Source: Puia dinghuensis
Lineage (GTDB): Bacteria > Bacteroidota > Bacteroidia > Chitinophagales > Chitinophagaceae
Assembly: GCA_026225275.1 (NCBI GenBank)
Contig: JAMFSL010000332.1
Coordinates: 1 to 40,095 of the forward strand
DNA length: 40,095 nt
Direction of reading: 5' to 3'
Under the pieces are notes generated by a model. The model was not told where the DNA came from. It saw only the letters and a program-made list of their open reading frames with translations, and made no database searches. Every line of letters begins with the position of its first letter. Position 1 is the stretch's first letter. Positions 1-8,836 of the stretch are shown here, in pieces. The position numbers and the translations under genes were made by a program.

Positions 1-1104
1 TCGCATAACGCCATCAAACTTGTCCTGGTGATACTCAACTTTTTTTCCTTTGACAATTTCTATATCGATACCCTGCTGTTAGCATTCCCGGTTTTTTTAG
101 GCAATACGGCCCTGTATCGGATGTTCCGCCGCCGGTTTCCCGCCGACCCCCTGACCGCCGCCACCGTCTTCATCCTCCCTTCCACCTTATTCTGGTCGTC
201 CTGCATTCACCGCGAAGCGCTGCTGTATATGTTACTGGGATTTCTTTTCTATTGGCTCGACCGCGCATTCACTCCATCCCGCGCGGCAAGGCTGGCGCTT
301 CTGAAATCGGCCGTTCCATCGAACGTCCTCTTCCCTTCCGCACCTCTCGCCCCGGCCGCCCCCCGTATCCGCTCACGCCTCTACGCGGTCTGCTGCTTTC
401 TTGTCATCATCTATTTCCGGACCACCGTCGCCGCCCTCCTCATCCCCTCTCTCCTCGCCTGGTGGCTGACCGAGCATCCGCTATCCCGCCGCCAGACCCT
501 GCTTTTTTCCGGCGCCTGCGTCGCCATGCTGGGGCTCATCGTGTCCGTTCCCGGCCTTTCGGCTTTGCTACCCCATATGCTGACCCATTCTCAGGCCGAA
601 TTCCAGGCGCTCCCGGGACACTCCAGGTTATACCTCCCGACACTCGACGGATCATGGAATAGCCTGCTGCATGTCCTCCCGGCTGCCGCCCTCAATGGGC
701 TGTTCGAACCGCTCCCTGGAACGGGTGGCCAACCGATATACCTGGCCTTCTCCATCGAGCTGTTGCTCATCTGGGCCGTAGTCCTGGCCGCCATAGCCCA
801 GCACTCTACCCAGCCCCTAAAACCCCGCATGTCTCCACCGCTACCTACGCCCATCCTGGCCTTCTCCCGCTGCTGCATCATTTTCTCTCTTTTGGGCATG
901 CTGATGGTCGGCACCATCGTCCCCTTCGCCGGCGCAATCGTCCGCTACCGCAGCCTATATCTCCCTTTCCTGCTGGCGCCCTTCCTCCACTCCCTCGCTT
1001 TCTGGCCCCCGCTCCGTCGGCTGAACCAGCACCTGGCTGCCTGGCTGCCGGATCCCAACCCACCTGGCAATACCGATCCCGATCTATATCAAAATATCGA
1101 ATAA
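1..1104 (+). CDS. Polytopic membrane protein, 5' end outside the window
   Basis: The reading frame is open from the first base, so the true start lies upstream; the GTG at 28 is only the first start-like codon visible. About 367 residues are seen. There are several hydrophobic segments (around residues 15-35, 55-85, 125-155, 160-185, 245-265 and 290-330) separated by Pro/Arg-rich loops. The motif LPSTLFWSSCIHREALLYML resembles the 'PS-x-FWSSG-x-x-KE' signature of uncharacterised Bacteroidota integral membrane proteins near exopolysaccharide or glycosyltransferase genes. That link is from memory of the family, not demonstrated here. It ends 169 bp before glnN and has no obvious terminator. The function is unknown; a role in envelope polysaccharide assembly is possible. 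Confidence 0.7.
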   Translation, partial: SHNAIKLVLVILNFFSFDNFYIDTLLLAFPVFLGNTALYRMFRRRFPADPLTAATVFILPSTLFWSSCIHREALLYMLLGFLFYWLDRAFTPSRAARLALLKSAVPSNVLFPSAPLAPAAPRIRSRLYAVCCFLVIIYFRTTVAALLIPSLLAWWLTEHPLSRRQTLLFSGACVAMLGLIVSVPGLSALLPHMLTHSQAEFQALPGHSRLYLPTLDGSWNSLLHVLPAAALNGLFEPLPGTGGQPIYLAFSIELLLIWAVVLAAIAQHSTQPLKPRMSPPLPTPILAFSRCCIIFSLLGMLMVGTIVPFAGAIVRYRSLYLPFLLAPFLHSLAFWPPLRRLNQHLAAWLPDPNPPGNTDPDLYQNIE

Positions 1105-1224
1105 ATTAAAATTTTTAATATCCTAAAAAACCTTACCAAAATCACCCCCAATTTCGAGGCGCAGGCAGCTTTTGTGGATAATTTATTGTCAATTCTCCAT
1201 TTTTGACCACTGGTACCCAAAAAA

Positions 1225-1255
1225 TTGTTTAATATCCGGCAATCCTTTAGTTTCG
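1225..1255 (+). promoter_or_regulatory. Probable Bacteroidota promoter of glnN
   Basis: TTG at 1225-1227 (-33 element) is separated by 20 nt from TAGTTTCG at 1248-1255, one mismatch from the TAnnTTTG -7 consensus. Transcription would start near 1262, about 12 nt before the glnN ATG, leaving a very short leader. Confidence 0.5.
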
Positions 1256-1273
1256 CTTTAAATTTTTACAGCA

Positions 1274-3466
1274 ATGTCATCATTACGATTTAAAGCTATT
1301 GACAATCTAACCACCACAACCGAGAGCATGATACCTGGTGCCGCTAAAATAACCGCCATTTTTGGCGAGAACGTTTTCACCCTGAAAACTGCTCGTGAAT
1401 TCCTCAGCGATGAAGCATACAAGAGCTTGCAGGCATCCATCCGGAACGGTAAGAAGATTGACCGCGCCGTCGCCAACCAGATCGCCTCCGGCATGCGCCA
1501 ATGGTCGGAAGCGAAAGGCGTTACACACTTCACTCACTGGTTCCAGCCGCTAACTGGCACTACTGCCGAAAAGCATGATTCCTTTTTTACGATAAAGAGC
1601 GATGGTACCGCCATTGAAGAATTCGACGGCGCTGCGCTGATCCAGCAGGAGCCCGATGCATCTTCCTTCCCCAGCGGCGGTCTGAGGGCTACTTTTGAGG
1701 CTCGTGGCTACACGGCCTGGGACCCATCCTCCCCTGCTTTTGTGATGGAGATCGGAGCCGGCAAAACGCTCTGTATCCCTACGATCTTTGTTTCCTATAC
1801 CGGTGAATCTCTGGATTATAAGGCGCCCCTGCTGAAGGCCGTGGCGGCTCTCGACAAAGCTGCCGTAGAGGTCTGCCATTATTTCGATAAGAACGTCACC
1901 AAGGTCACGCCTACCCTGGGCTGGGAACAGGAATATTTCGTCGTCGACGAAGGTCTGTTCAATGCCCGCCCTGACCTGGTCATGAGCGGCCGCACAGTTT
2001 TCGGTCACGCTCCCGCCAAAGGTCAGCAGCTCGAAGACCATTATTTCGGCAGCATCCCGGAAAGGGTCTATGCCTTTATGCGCGACTACGAACAGGAAGC
2101 GTATAAATTAGGCATTCCCCTCCGTACACGCCACAATGAAGTCGCTCCCGCCCAGTTCGAGTGCGCCCCCATCTTCGAAGAAGTCAGCGTAGCCGTCGAT
2201 CACAATATTCTCCTGATGGATATCATGGATCGCGTTGCCCGTCGCCACAAACTGCGGGTCCTGCTCCATGAAAAGCCTTTCGCCGGCATCAACGGAAGTG
2301 GTAAGCATAATAACTGGAGCATGGCTACCGACACCGGTGTCAACCTCCTGGCCCCCGGCAAAACGCCGAAGACCAACCTCATGTTCCTGACCTTCTTCGT
2401 CAACACGATCAAGGCAGTGCATGATTATGCTGATGTCCTGCGTGCAGCTATCGCCTCCGCCGGTAATGATTTCCGCCTGGGCGCCAACGAAGCCCCTCCT
2501 GCTATCATCTCCGTCTTTATCGGTGAATACCTCAGCAAGGTGCTGGCTGATGTCAAGGAGAGAGTCGGCGATAAATTCGACGAGCAGGACGAAGCCATCC
2601 TCAAACTGGATCTCCACCGCAGCATTCCCGAACTGCTGTTGGACAATACCGACCGTAACCGGACTTCTCCCTTTGCCTTCACCGGTAATAAATTTGAGTT
2701 CCGCGCCGTCGGCTCCAGCGCTAACTGCGCCAATGCAATGATCGCCCTCAACTCGATCGTGGCAGAAACCCTGAAGAAATTCAAGAAGGATGTCGACAGC
2801 CTGATCGAAAAAGGCGACAAGAAGGAAATTGCCATCATGCATGTGATCCGTGAATATATCGTCAGCAGCGAAAAAGTGCTGTTCGAAGGCGACGGTTACA
2901 GCGACGAATGGCATCATGAAGCAGAAAGACGCGGTCTGCCTAATGTCCGTACCACTCCGCTGGCACTGGATGCAATGATCACCGAAAAGGCCAAGCACCT
3001 GTTCGAGGTCAATGGTGTCTATACCCATATCGAGTTGGAAGCCCGGCACGAGATCGAGCTCGAAAAATATGTCAAACGAGTACAGATCGAAGCGCGCATT
3101 ATGGGCGAGTTGGCCACCAGCCATATCCTCCCCCCGGCCATCAAGTATCAGAACATCCTGATTCAGAATATCAAGGGACTGAAAGACCTCGGCCTCCCGG
3201 CAAGCGCCTATTCCAATCAGCAGCAGATCCTCGAGAAAATTTCCGAGCATATCGGTAAGGTCAGCGAACTGGTCGGCAAGATGATCGAGGCGCGCAAGAT
3301 CGCCAACAATGTCAGCGACCTCCGCACCAGGGCCATCGAATACAACAGCCAGGTGAAAGAGCCTTTCTTCGACGAGATCCGCTATCATGTCGACAAGCTG
3401 GAACTGCTGATCGATGATAAGGAATGGGTCCTGTCCAAGTATCGCGAATTACTGTTCCTCCGCTAG
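1274..3466 (+). CDS. glnN: Glutamine synthetase type III
   Basis: ATP-dependent ligation of ammonia to glutamate in the cytoplasm, the entry point of nitrogen assimilation. At 730 residues it has the length of GSIII enzymes, well above GSI/GSII. The N-terminal GSIII region (FGENVF, THWFQPLTG near residue 90, then KHDSFF) is followed by the catalytic half: GWEQEYFVVD near residue 216 (metal-binding Glu), EVAPAQFECAPIFEE near 290, and the ATP/ammonium-site signature NGSGKHNNWS near 340. A GSIII-type helical C-terminus follows. The ATG at 1274 sits just downstream of a recognisable promoter and the gene ends in a strong bidirectional hairpin, so it looks monocistronic. GSIII is the usual or only GS in many Bacteroidota. 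No amtB or glnB gene is next to it here. Confidence 0.97.
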   Translation: MSSLRFKAIDNLTTTTESMIPGAAKITAIFGENVFTLKTAREFLSDEAYKSLQASIRNGKKIDRAVANQIASGMRQWSEAKGVTHFTHWFQPLTGTTAEKHDSFFTIKSDGTAIEEFDGAALIQQEPDASSFPSGGLRATFEARGYTAWDPSSPAFVMEIGAGKTLCIPTIFVSYTGESLDYKAPLLKAVAALDKAAVEVCHYFDKNVTKVTPTLGWEQEYFVVDEGLFNARPDLVMSGRTVFGHAPAKGQQLEDHYFGSIPERVYAFMRDYEQEAYKLGIPLRTRHNEVAPAQFECAPIFEEVSVAVDHNILLMDIMDRVARRHKLRVLLHEKPFAGINGSGKHNNWSMATDTGVNLLAPGKTPKTNLMFLTFFVNTIKAVHDYADVLRAAIASAGNDFRLGANEAPPAIISVFIGEYLSKVLADVKERVGDKFDEQDEAILKLDLHRSIPELLLDNTDRNRTSPFAFTGNKFEFRAVGSSANCANAMIALNSIVAETLKKFKKDVDSLIEKGDKKEIAIMHVIREYIVSSEKVLFEGDGYSDEWHHEAERRGLPNVRTTPLALDAMITEKAKHLFEVNGVYTHIELEARHEIELEKYVKRVQIEARIMGELATSHILPPAIKYQNILIQNIKGLKDLGLPASAYSNQQQILEKISEHIGKVSELVGKMIEARKIANNVSDLRTRAIEYNSQVKEPFFDEIRYHVDKLELLIDDKEWVLSKYRELLFLR

Positions 3467-3487
3467 AAACATATTGTCCAACACAGG

Positions 3488-3509
3488 AAACCCGCCGTCA
3501 GGCGGGTTT
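3488..3509. terminator. Bidirectional intrinsic terminator between glnN and cmk
   Basis: A 9-bp perfect stem (AAACCCGCC / GGCGGGTTT) with the loop GTCA has A-tract and T-tract ends, so it can terminate both convergent genes. It starts 22 nt after the glnN stop and touches the cmk stop codon at 3511. Confidence 0.85.
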
Positions 3510-3510
3510 C

Positions 3511-4197
3511 TTATTTCATCCTGTCGGCAACCCACTTTTCCGCAATCACCAACTGCTGCTTCATCGTCAAATGCGAATTATCCAGCACAATCGCATCCTC
3601 TGCCTGTCTTAACGGGCTGATGGCCCGGTGCGAGTCGATATAATCGCGATGCGTCAGGTTCTGTTTCACCTCCGCCAGGGTAATATTGGGATTCTTCTCA
3701 TAAAGCTCTTTGAATCGTCGCTGGACCCGCACGGCCTCGTCCGCCGTCATGAAGATCTTCAACTCCGCATGGGGGAAAACGACAGTTCCGATATCCCGCC
3801 CGTCCATCACGATCCCCTTGGCCTTTCCCATGTCCTGCTGCCGGGCCACAGCAAAATCCCTGACCTCTTTCACCGCCGCAACCTCGCTCACCTTTTCGGC
3901 GATCACCAGGTCACGGATCACATATTCGACATTCTCCCCATTCAGCCACATCTCCGTCTGCCCGTTTTTGTGGTTGGCCACGAATTCCAGTTTGATGTGC
4001 CTTAACGCCTCATTCACTGCCGTTGAGATAGTCCAGTCGATATGATGCCGGAGAAAATACAGCGTGATAGCCCGGTACATGGCTCCGCTGTCGATATAGA
4101 CATAGTTGAGTTCCTTGGCCAGTTGTTTCGCAAGCGTACTTTTGCCACACGAACTCCACCCGTCAATAGTGATGATGATCTTTTTTGGTTGTTCCAT
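3511..4197 (-). CDS. cmk: Cytidylate kinase
   Basis: Transfers phosphate from ATP to CMP/dCMP in pyrimidine nucleotide salvage and supply. About 228 residues, the normal family length. The N-terminus carries the P-loop (GWSSCGKST) and then YIDSGAMYRAIT, the CMP-kinase 'DSGAMYRA' substrate motif. The middle has VMDGRDIGTVVFPHAELKIF (the GRDIGT nucleotide motif) and the lid region has RRFKEL. The C-terminus reads DYIDSHRAISPL. I chose the ATG at 4197 (MEQPKKIII) rather than the one at 4215, because the extra six residues (MHFCDG) are not family-like and the shorter start fits the 20 nt after the upstream clpC terminator. Cys replaces the commoner Gly inside the P-loop, which is seen in other Bacteroidota as far as I recall. 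Confidence 0.95.
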   Translation of the reverse strand: MEQPKKIIITIDGWSSCGKSTLAKQLAKELNYVYIDSGAMYRAITLYFLRHHIDWTISTAVNEALRHIKLEFVANHKNGQTEMWLNGENVEYVIRDLVIAEKVSEVAAVKEVRDFAVARQQDMGKAKGIVMDGRDIGTVVFPHAELKIFMTADEAVRVQRRFKELYEKNPNITLAEVKQNLTHRDYIDSHRAISPLRQAEDAIVLDNSHLTMKQQLVIAEKWVADRMK

Positions 4198-4215
4198 GCC
4201 GTCACAAAAATGCAT

Positions 4216-4244
4216 AAAAAAAAGGCCGCCTCAAAGAGACGACC
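4216..4244 (-). terminator. clpC terminator
   Basis: Read on the minus strand, GGUCGUCU and AGGCGGCC pair over 8 bp (three of them non-Watson-Crick or wobble when read as DNA) and are followed by eight T residues (A-tract 4216-4223 on the plus strand). It lies 27 nt after the clpC stop codon. Confidence 0.7.
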
Positions 4245-4270
4245 CATTTTTTGTATAATGAACATTTAAA

Positions 4271-6796
4271 TTACGCTTCAGACTTCTCTTTCGTCTTTTC
4301 CTTCAGGGAAAATTTGATCTTCGAAAGCTCCTTATCCAGGTCTGCAACCAGCACATCCCCATTCTTGATATTCATATTCAGGATCTCCTCCGCCAGGGGA
4401 TCTTCCAGGTATTTCTGGATGGCCCTGTGGAGCGGCCTGGCCCCGAACTGCGCGTCATAGCCCTTGTCTGCGATGAAGTTTTTGGCTTCTTCCGTCAGTT
4501 CCAGGGTGAATCCCAGGTTATTCAGCCTTTTTAGTACTCCCTTCATCAGGATATCGATGATCTGGAAGATATGTCCCTTATCCAGCGAGTTAAAGATGAC
4601 TACGTCGTCGATCCTATTTAGGAACTCGGGGCTGAAGGTCCTCTTTAAAGCCTTTTCGATCACGGCCTTGTTGTTTTCATCCGCATTCTGGGTACGGGCC
4701 GCGGTAGCAAAACCGACGCCATCACCAAAATCCTTCAACTGCCGTACACCGATATTGGAGGTCATGATGATCAGCGTGTTTTTGAAGTCCACCTTCCGGC
4801 CAAGACCGTCGGTCAATTGACCGTCGTCCAGCACCTGCAGCAGGATGTTATAGATATCCGGATGGGCTTTTTCGATTTCGTCCAGCAGGATCACCGAGTA
4901 AGGCTTGCGGCGGACTCGTTCCGTCAGTTGGCCTCCCTCTTCATATCCGACATACCCCGGAGGTGCGCCGATCAACCGGCTCACAGTGAATTTCTCCATG
5001 TATTCGCTCATATCGATCCGGATCAGGGATTCTTCTGAGTCGAACATATAGCGGGCAAGAGCCCTGGCCAGTTCCGTCTTTCCGACACCTGTAGGGCCGA
5101 GGAAGATGAAGGTACCTATCGGCTTCTTGGGATCCTTTAAGCCAACGCGGTTACGCTGAATGGCCTTTACAACCTTGAGGATAGCGTCATCCTGTCCAAC
5201 TACCATACCGCGCATGTCGACGGACATATTGCGAAGCTTCTCCGTTTCTGCCTGCACCATCCGTTTTACCGGGATGCCCGTCATCATACTGACCACTTCA
5301 GCGATATTTTCCTCATCGATGGGGTAGCGCTTGTGTTTGCTTTCTTCTTCCCATTCTGCCTTGGCCTTTTCCAGCTCTTCCTGCAATCTCTTTTCCGTGT
5401 CACGCAGGCTGGCAGCTTCTTCGAACTTCTGGCTCTTCACCACTTTGTTCTTCTCGTTCTTCACATCTTCGATCTTCTTTTCGAGATCGACGATATTCTG
5501 GGGAACGTTGATATTTTTAAGGTGTACCCGTGCTCCTACTTCATCCAGCACATCGATGGCTTTATCAGGCAGCAGGCGGTCCGTCATATAACGGTCGCTG
5601 AGCTTGACGCAGGCGTCGATAGCGTCGTCAGAATAGGTGACATTGTGGTAATCCTCATACTTCGACTTAATATTATTCAGGATCTGAATGGTCTCGTCCA
5701 CGCTGGGGGGATCAATCATTACTTTCTGGAAACGACGATCCAAAGCACCGTCCTTCTCGATATACATCCGGTATTCGTCCAGTGTCGAGGCTCCGATGCA
5801 CTGCAGTTCGCCACGGGCCAGTGCAGGTTTGAAAATGTTAGATGCATCGAGTGATCCGCTGGCACCGCCTGCTCCGACTATGGTATGGATCTCATCGATG
5901 AAGAGGATGACATCGCGGTTCTTCTCCAGTTCGTTCATGATCGCTTTCATGCGTTCTTCAAACTGGCCGCGGTATTTGGTACCGGCCACCAGGGCAGCCA
6001 GATCCAGGGAAATGACTCTTTTATCGAATAGTACCCGCGATACTTTCCGTTGTACGATCCGCAGCGCAAGGCCTTCGACGATAGCCGTCTTGCCTACACC
6101 GGGTTCGCCGATCAGAATAGGGTTGTTCTTTTTACGCCGCGACAGAATCTGCGAAACGCGCTCGATCTCCTCTTCCCTGCCTACGATCGGGTCCAGGGCG
6201 CCCATCTCCGCGAGACGGGTGATATCCCGGCCGAAATTATCCAATACAGGGGTTTTGCTCTTGGCATTACCGGCTGCACGGGCTTTCTGCTGGGAATATT
6301 TCTTTTCTTCATCAAAATCGTCGTCGTTTTCTTCCGCATATTCGCTGCGAACGTCATTGCTTTTCACAACGCCTAGTTCATTTCTGAATAAATCGTAGTC
6401 CACATCAAACTGATTTAGGATTTGCGTAGCTATATTTTCTTTGTTCTTCAGGATCGAGAGCATTAAATGTTCCGTCTCTACAGTAGGACTTTTCAAAGCT
6501 TTGGCCTCCAGAACCGTCACTCTTATCACTTTCTCCGCCTGTTTAGTCAGCGGCAGACTATTGATATTAGCGATGTTTTTACCGGTCTTATCCTTTACTG
6601 CCATTTCCACCTCTTTCCGTAATTCATACAGGTCAACATTGAAACTCTTCAAAATGCGGACAGCTGTATTATCACCCTCACGAATCAAACCCAGCAATAA
6701 GTGCTCCGTACCGATAAAATCGTTCCCCAGACGCAAAGCTTCCTCCCTGCTGAATGATATGATCTCCTTTACCTGGGCTGAAAAATTGTTATCCAT
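4271..6796 (-). CDS. clpC: ATP-dependent Clp protease ATPase subunit ClpC
   Basis: Hsp100 unfoldase that feeds substrates to the ClpP peptidase. 841 residues in the ClpC order: a double Clp-N repeat (about 1-145, with GTEHLLLGLIREG and TEHLMLSILK); an acidic linker (EENDDDFDEEKK); AAA+ module 1 with Walker A GEPGVGKT near residue 228 and Walker B DVILFIDEIHT; a UVR-like middle domain near 450-480 (QKFEEAASLRD); AAA+ module 2 with Walker A GPTGVGKTE near 566; and a C-terminal Clp small domain (YDAQFGARPL). The UVR-type middle region separates it from ClpA and ClpB. The ATG at 6796 gives the canonical MDNNFSAQVKEII start. It diverges from the STAS-like gene across a 95-bp region holding a 20-bp palindrome. 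Confidence 0.96.
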   Translation of the reverse strand: MDNNFSAQVKEIISFSREEALRLGNDFIGTEHLLLGLIREGDNTAVRILKSFNVDLYELRKEVEMAVKDKTGKNIANINSLPLTKQAEKVIRVTVLEAKALKSPTVETEHLMLSILKNKENIATQILNQFDVDYDLFRNELGVVKSNDVRSEYAEENDDDFDEEKKYSQQKARAAGNAKSKTPVLDNFGRDITRLAEMGALDPIVGREEEIERVSQILSRRKKNNPILIGEPGVGKTAIVEGLALRIVQRKVSRVLFDKRVISLDLAALVAGTKYRGQFEERMKAIMNELEKNRDVILFIDEIHTIVGAGGASGSLDASNIFKPALARGELQCIGASTLDEYRMYIEKDGALDRRFQKVMIDPPSVDETIQILNNIKSKYEDYHNVTYSDDAIDACVKLSDRYMTDRLLPDKAIDVLDEVGARVHLKNINVPQNIVDLEKKIEDVKNEKNKVVKSQKFEEAASLRDTEKRLQEELEKAKAEWEEESKHKRYPIDEENIAEVVSMMTGIPVKRMVQAETEKLRNMSVDMRGMVVGQDDAILKVVKAIQRNRVGLKDPKKPIGTFIFLGPTGVGKTELARALARYMFDSEESLIRIDMSEYMEKFTVSRLIGAPPGYVGYEEGGQLTERVRRKPYSVILLDEIEKAHPDIYNILLQVLDDGQLTDGLGRKVDFKNTLIIMTSNIGVRQLKDFGDGVGFATAARTQNADENNKAVIEKALKRTFSPEFLNRIDDVVIFNSLDKGHIFQIIDILMKGVLKRLNNLGFTLELTEEAKNFIADKGYDAQFGARPLHRAIQKYLEDPLAEEILNMNIKNGDVLVADLDKELSKIKFSLKEKTKEKSEA

Positions 6797-6856
6797 TTTT
6801 AAGTAATTGAGCTTTATACAATAATAACGAATATTTTTGACTTCTGTTTTCCCTCT

Positions 6857-6876
6857 TTATTAACGGCCGTTAATAA
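6857..6876. promoter_or_regulatory. 20-bp perfect palindrome between clpC and STAS gene
   Basis: TTATTAACGGCCGTTAATAA reads identically on both strands. It is centred between bases 6866 and 6867, lies 16 nt before the STAS-gene ATG and 61 bp before the clpC start. The position suits an operator for one or both divergent genes. The binding protein is unknown. Confidence 0.5.
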
Positions 6877-6891
6877 CCTTTAAGTGTATTT

Positions 6892-7272
6892 ATGCAAGTC
6901 AAAATTGATACCAGAGAAAAATTTCATGCCATTACCATCCTTGAACCTGTTCTTGCTGCTAATATGACAGAAGACCTGGAAAAGGTCCTCCTGCCGATAA
7001 TCGGCCTGGAAGTCAAGAACGTGGTCTTCATTTTAAAAGACATCCCGGAGGTGGAGGAAGCTGCTGCGGAATCCCTGGTAAAGATTCAGCAGGCATTTTA
7101 TGACAACAGCGCTTCCTTTGTTATCTGCGAACTCACCCCGGAGGTGGAGAAATATCTGGAAGATGAAGGTTTTCTCGAACTGATGAACGTTACCCCCACT
7201 GAAAGCGAAGCCTGGGATATCGTACAACTGGAAGAGGTGGAAAGGGAATTGCTGAATGGGCCTGACTTGTAG
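6892..7272 (+). CDS. STAS-like domain protein (anti-sigma-antagonist fold, degenerate)
   Basis: 126 residues with the alternating beta/alpha pattern of a STAS domain: MQVKIDTREKFHAITILEP (paired strands), VKNVVFILKDI (central strand), a helix ESLVKIQQAF, then SFVICELTP and a C-terminal helix EDEGFLELMN. STAS proteins act as anti-sigma-factor antagonists or as regulatory domains. The usual phosphorylated loop 'D-S/T-S-G' is absent; the equivalent stretch reads IPEVEEAAAESLV, so phospho-switching by a SpoIIAB-type kinase looks unlikely. A similar small protein precedes rnz in related Bacteroidota as far as I remember; here a 642-bp stretch separates them. The assignment is by fold pattern only. 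Confidence 0.75.
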   Translation: MQVKIDTREKFHAITILEPVLAANMTEDLEKVLLPIIGLEVKNVVFILKDIPEVEEAAAESLVKIQQAFYDNSASFVICELTPEVEKYLEDEGFLELMNVTPTESEAWDIVQLEEVERELLNGPDL

Positions 7273-7914
7273 CCCGCCGCACGCTGGCTTCAGTTCGCCT
7301 CCCAACCCGCCCGCGCCCCGTGACCCAGCGAAGGTCCGGATCGCCGTTCCCTCCTCTTTGGAGCCTGCTCCCACCTTTTCCGTCCGTCTCCGTCCTCTTT
7401 CGGTCTGCACCACCCCATCACTCATCCGTTCTACTATCCGTCCTTCCGCCCACTCTTCGCCGGACCTGTGGTCATAGCCCTGACCCGATGATTTCCTCGC
7501 TCCTGCCAGCCTTTCAGCCGAACTGAAATACTCCTGCACGGTTGACGCGCCTGAACAGGACAACAAGACAGAACGTCAGCCCCGTAAACTAAAAAAATCC
7601 TCAATGTCAGCGGATATCAGATACCTGCTTCAAAAAATGTTGCCGAATTTGCCCGCCAGGATAGCGATGCCGGAGACTTATACATACGAACTCTAACAAC
7701 CGGTGGTTTGGGAAGTTCGATAATGCCGAACAATTTCCGGGTTTATTTACTCTGACCCCAATCTGGTCGGCCGGGATCTTCGCGACCCGATTCCCTATAT
7801 TGGAAATATTTTACACACAATTCGGCGCTTTTAATGGACGTTACTCCTATATTCGCTGTTACCCTGCGACAACCGTACCGTCTCTACCCGGATATAATAA
7901 AATAAAATCGAGTA
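7273..7914. other. 642-bp stretch without a recognisable gene
   Basis: The left half (7273-7560) is C-rich and its long minus-strand frame (7033-7566) is low-complexity Arg/Gly/Glu sequence typical of an antisense shadow. Around 7580-7750 a plus-strand frame of roughly 50 codons (with NVAEFARQDSDAGDLYIRTL) looks mildly protein-like but has no start and no family I recognise. The segment just before rnz is AT-rich (near 7898-7913) and may hold its promoter, but I see no perfect TAnnTTTG. I see no RNA gene here. Confidence 0.5.
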
Positions 7915-8817
7915 ATGCTGGCTGTCACTATTTTAGGCAACAATTCCGCTCTCCCGGCTTTTGATCGTCATCCGACCGCCCAGGTGGTCACGATGGAGGA
8001 CCAGATCTTCCTGGTCGACTGCGGCGAGGGCACCCAGATGCAGATGGCCAAATACAAGATCCGCCGTAGTAAGATCAATTATATCTTCATTTCCCACCTT
8101 CACGGCGATCATTACTTCGGGCTGATCGGGCTGCTGACCAGCATGGGTCTGCTGGGGCGTACGCAGGATCTTCATCTCCATGCCCCTGCTCCGTTGGAAG
8201 AGATCATCGGAATGCAGCTCAAGGTAGCCGATATCCATCTTCCCTATCCTTTACATTTTCATGCGCTTGATGGCTCGAACGTCATTATCCGTGAAACCCG
8301 GTTCGAAGTCAGCTGTTTTCCCGTCTTTCACCGCATCGAATGCTGGGGCTTTATCTTCCGGGAGGTCCGGCCTTTCCGCCGGGTCAATCCCGAAAAAGCG
8401 CGGCAGAATGAAGTTCCTTCCTCCTTTTTCGACCGGCTCAAATGGGGGGAGAGTTACCTGAGAAAGGATGGAGTGCTGGTGGAAAACCAATCCGTCACCG
8501 AGCCGGCCAACAAAGCAAGATCTTATGCTTATACCGCCGACACGCTGTTTGATCCGCGCATCGCCGACAGCGTCCGGGGCGTCGATATCCTGTATCATGA
8601 GACCACTTACCTAAAAGACCTGGAAGTTCAGGCCGGCAAGCGCTTTCACAGTACGACCACCCAGGCCGCTACCATTGCCCGCGAGGCCGGAGTACAACGC
8701 TTGCTCATCGGTCATTTCAGCTCCAAATACGAGAAATTACATTCGTTCGAAACCGAGGCCCGGGAAATCTTCCTCAATACCGAATTGGCCCTCGAAGGGG
8801 TGACGTATAAGGTATGA
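7915..8817 (+). CDS. rnz: Ribonuclease Z (tRNA 3' endonuclease)
   Basis: Metallo-beta-lactamase-fold endonuclease that trims the 3' trailer of tRNA precursors. 300 residues. The zinc motif HxHxDH is intact (SHLHGDH, about residues 60-66), an early DCGEGTQMQM gives the conserved Asp-rich loop, HRIECWGF near 143 carries another conserved His, YTADTLFD supplies the bridging Asp near 203, and GHFSSKY near 266 the last His. Processing matters here because the tRNA in this window does not encode CCA. ATG at 7915 gives the typical MLAVTILGNNSALP start. It converges on the AsmA-like gene with 19 bp between the stops. Confidence 0.96.
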   Translation: MLAVTILGNNSALPAFDRHPTAQVVTMEDQIFLVDCGEGTQMQMAKYKIRRSKINYIFISHLHGDHYFGLIGLLTSMGLLGRTQDLHLHAPAPLEEIIGMQLKVADIHLPYPLHFHALDGSNVIIRETRFEVSCFPVFHRIECWGFIFREVRPFRRVNPEKARQNEVPSSFFDRLKWGESYLRKDGVLVENQSVTEPANKARSYAYTADTLFDPRIADSVRGVDILYHETTYLKDLEVQAGKRFHSTTTQAATIAREAGVQRLLIGHFSSKYEKLHSFETEAREIFLNTELALEGVTYKV

Positions 8818-8836
8818 ACGCATCCTGCGCCGCGTA

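Noticed and set aside
2108-3388. 426-codon open frame antisense to glnN
   Set aside because: It lies wholly on the opposite strand of a conserved enzyme, its translation has no recognisable motif and it is rich in Asp/Gly as expected for an antisense shadow of a codon-biased gene.
7033-7566. 177-codon minus-strand frame over the STAS gene and the gap
   Set aside because: Overlaps the STAS-like gene and consists of Arg/Gly/Glu-rich sequence without a fold pattern.
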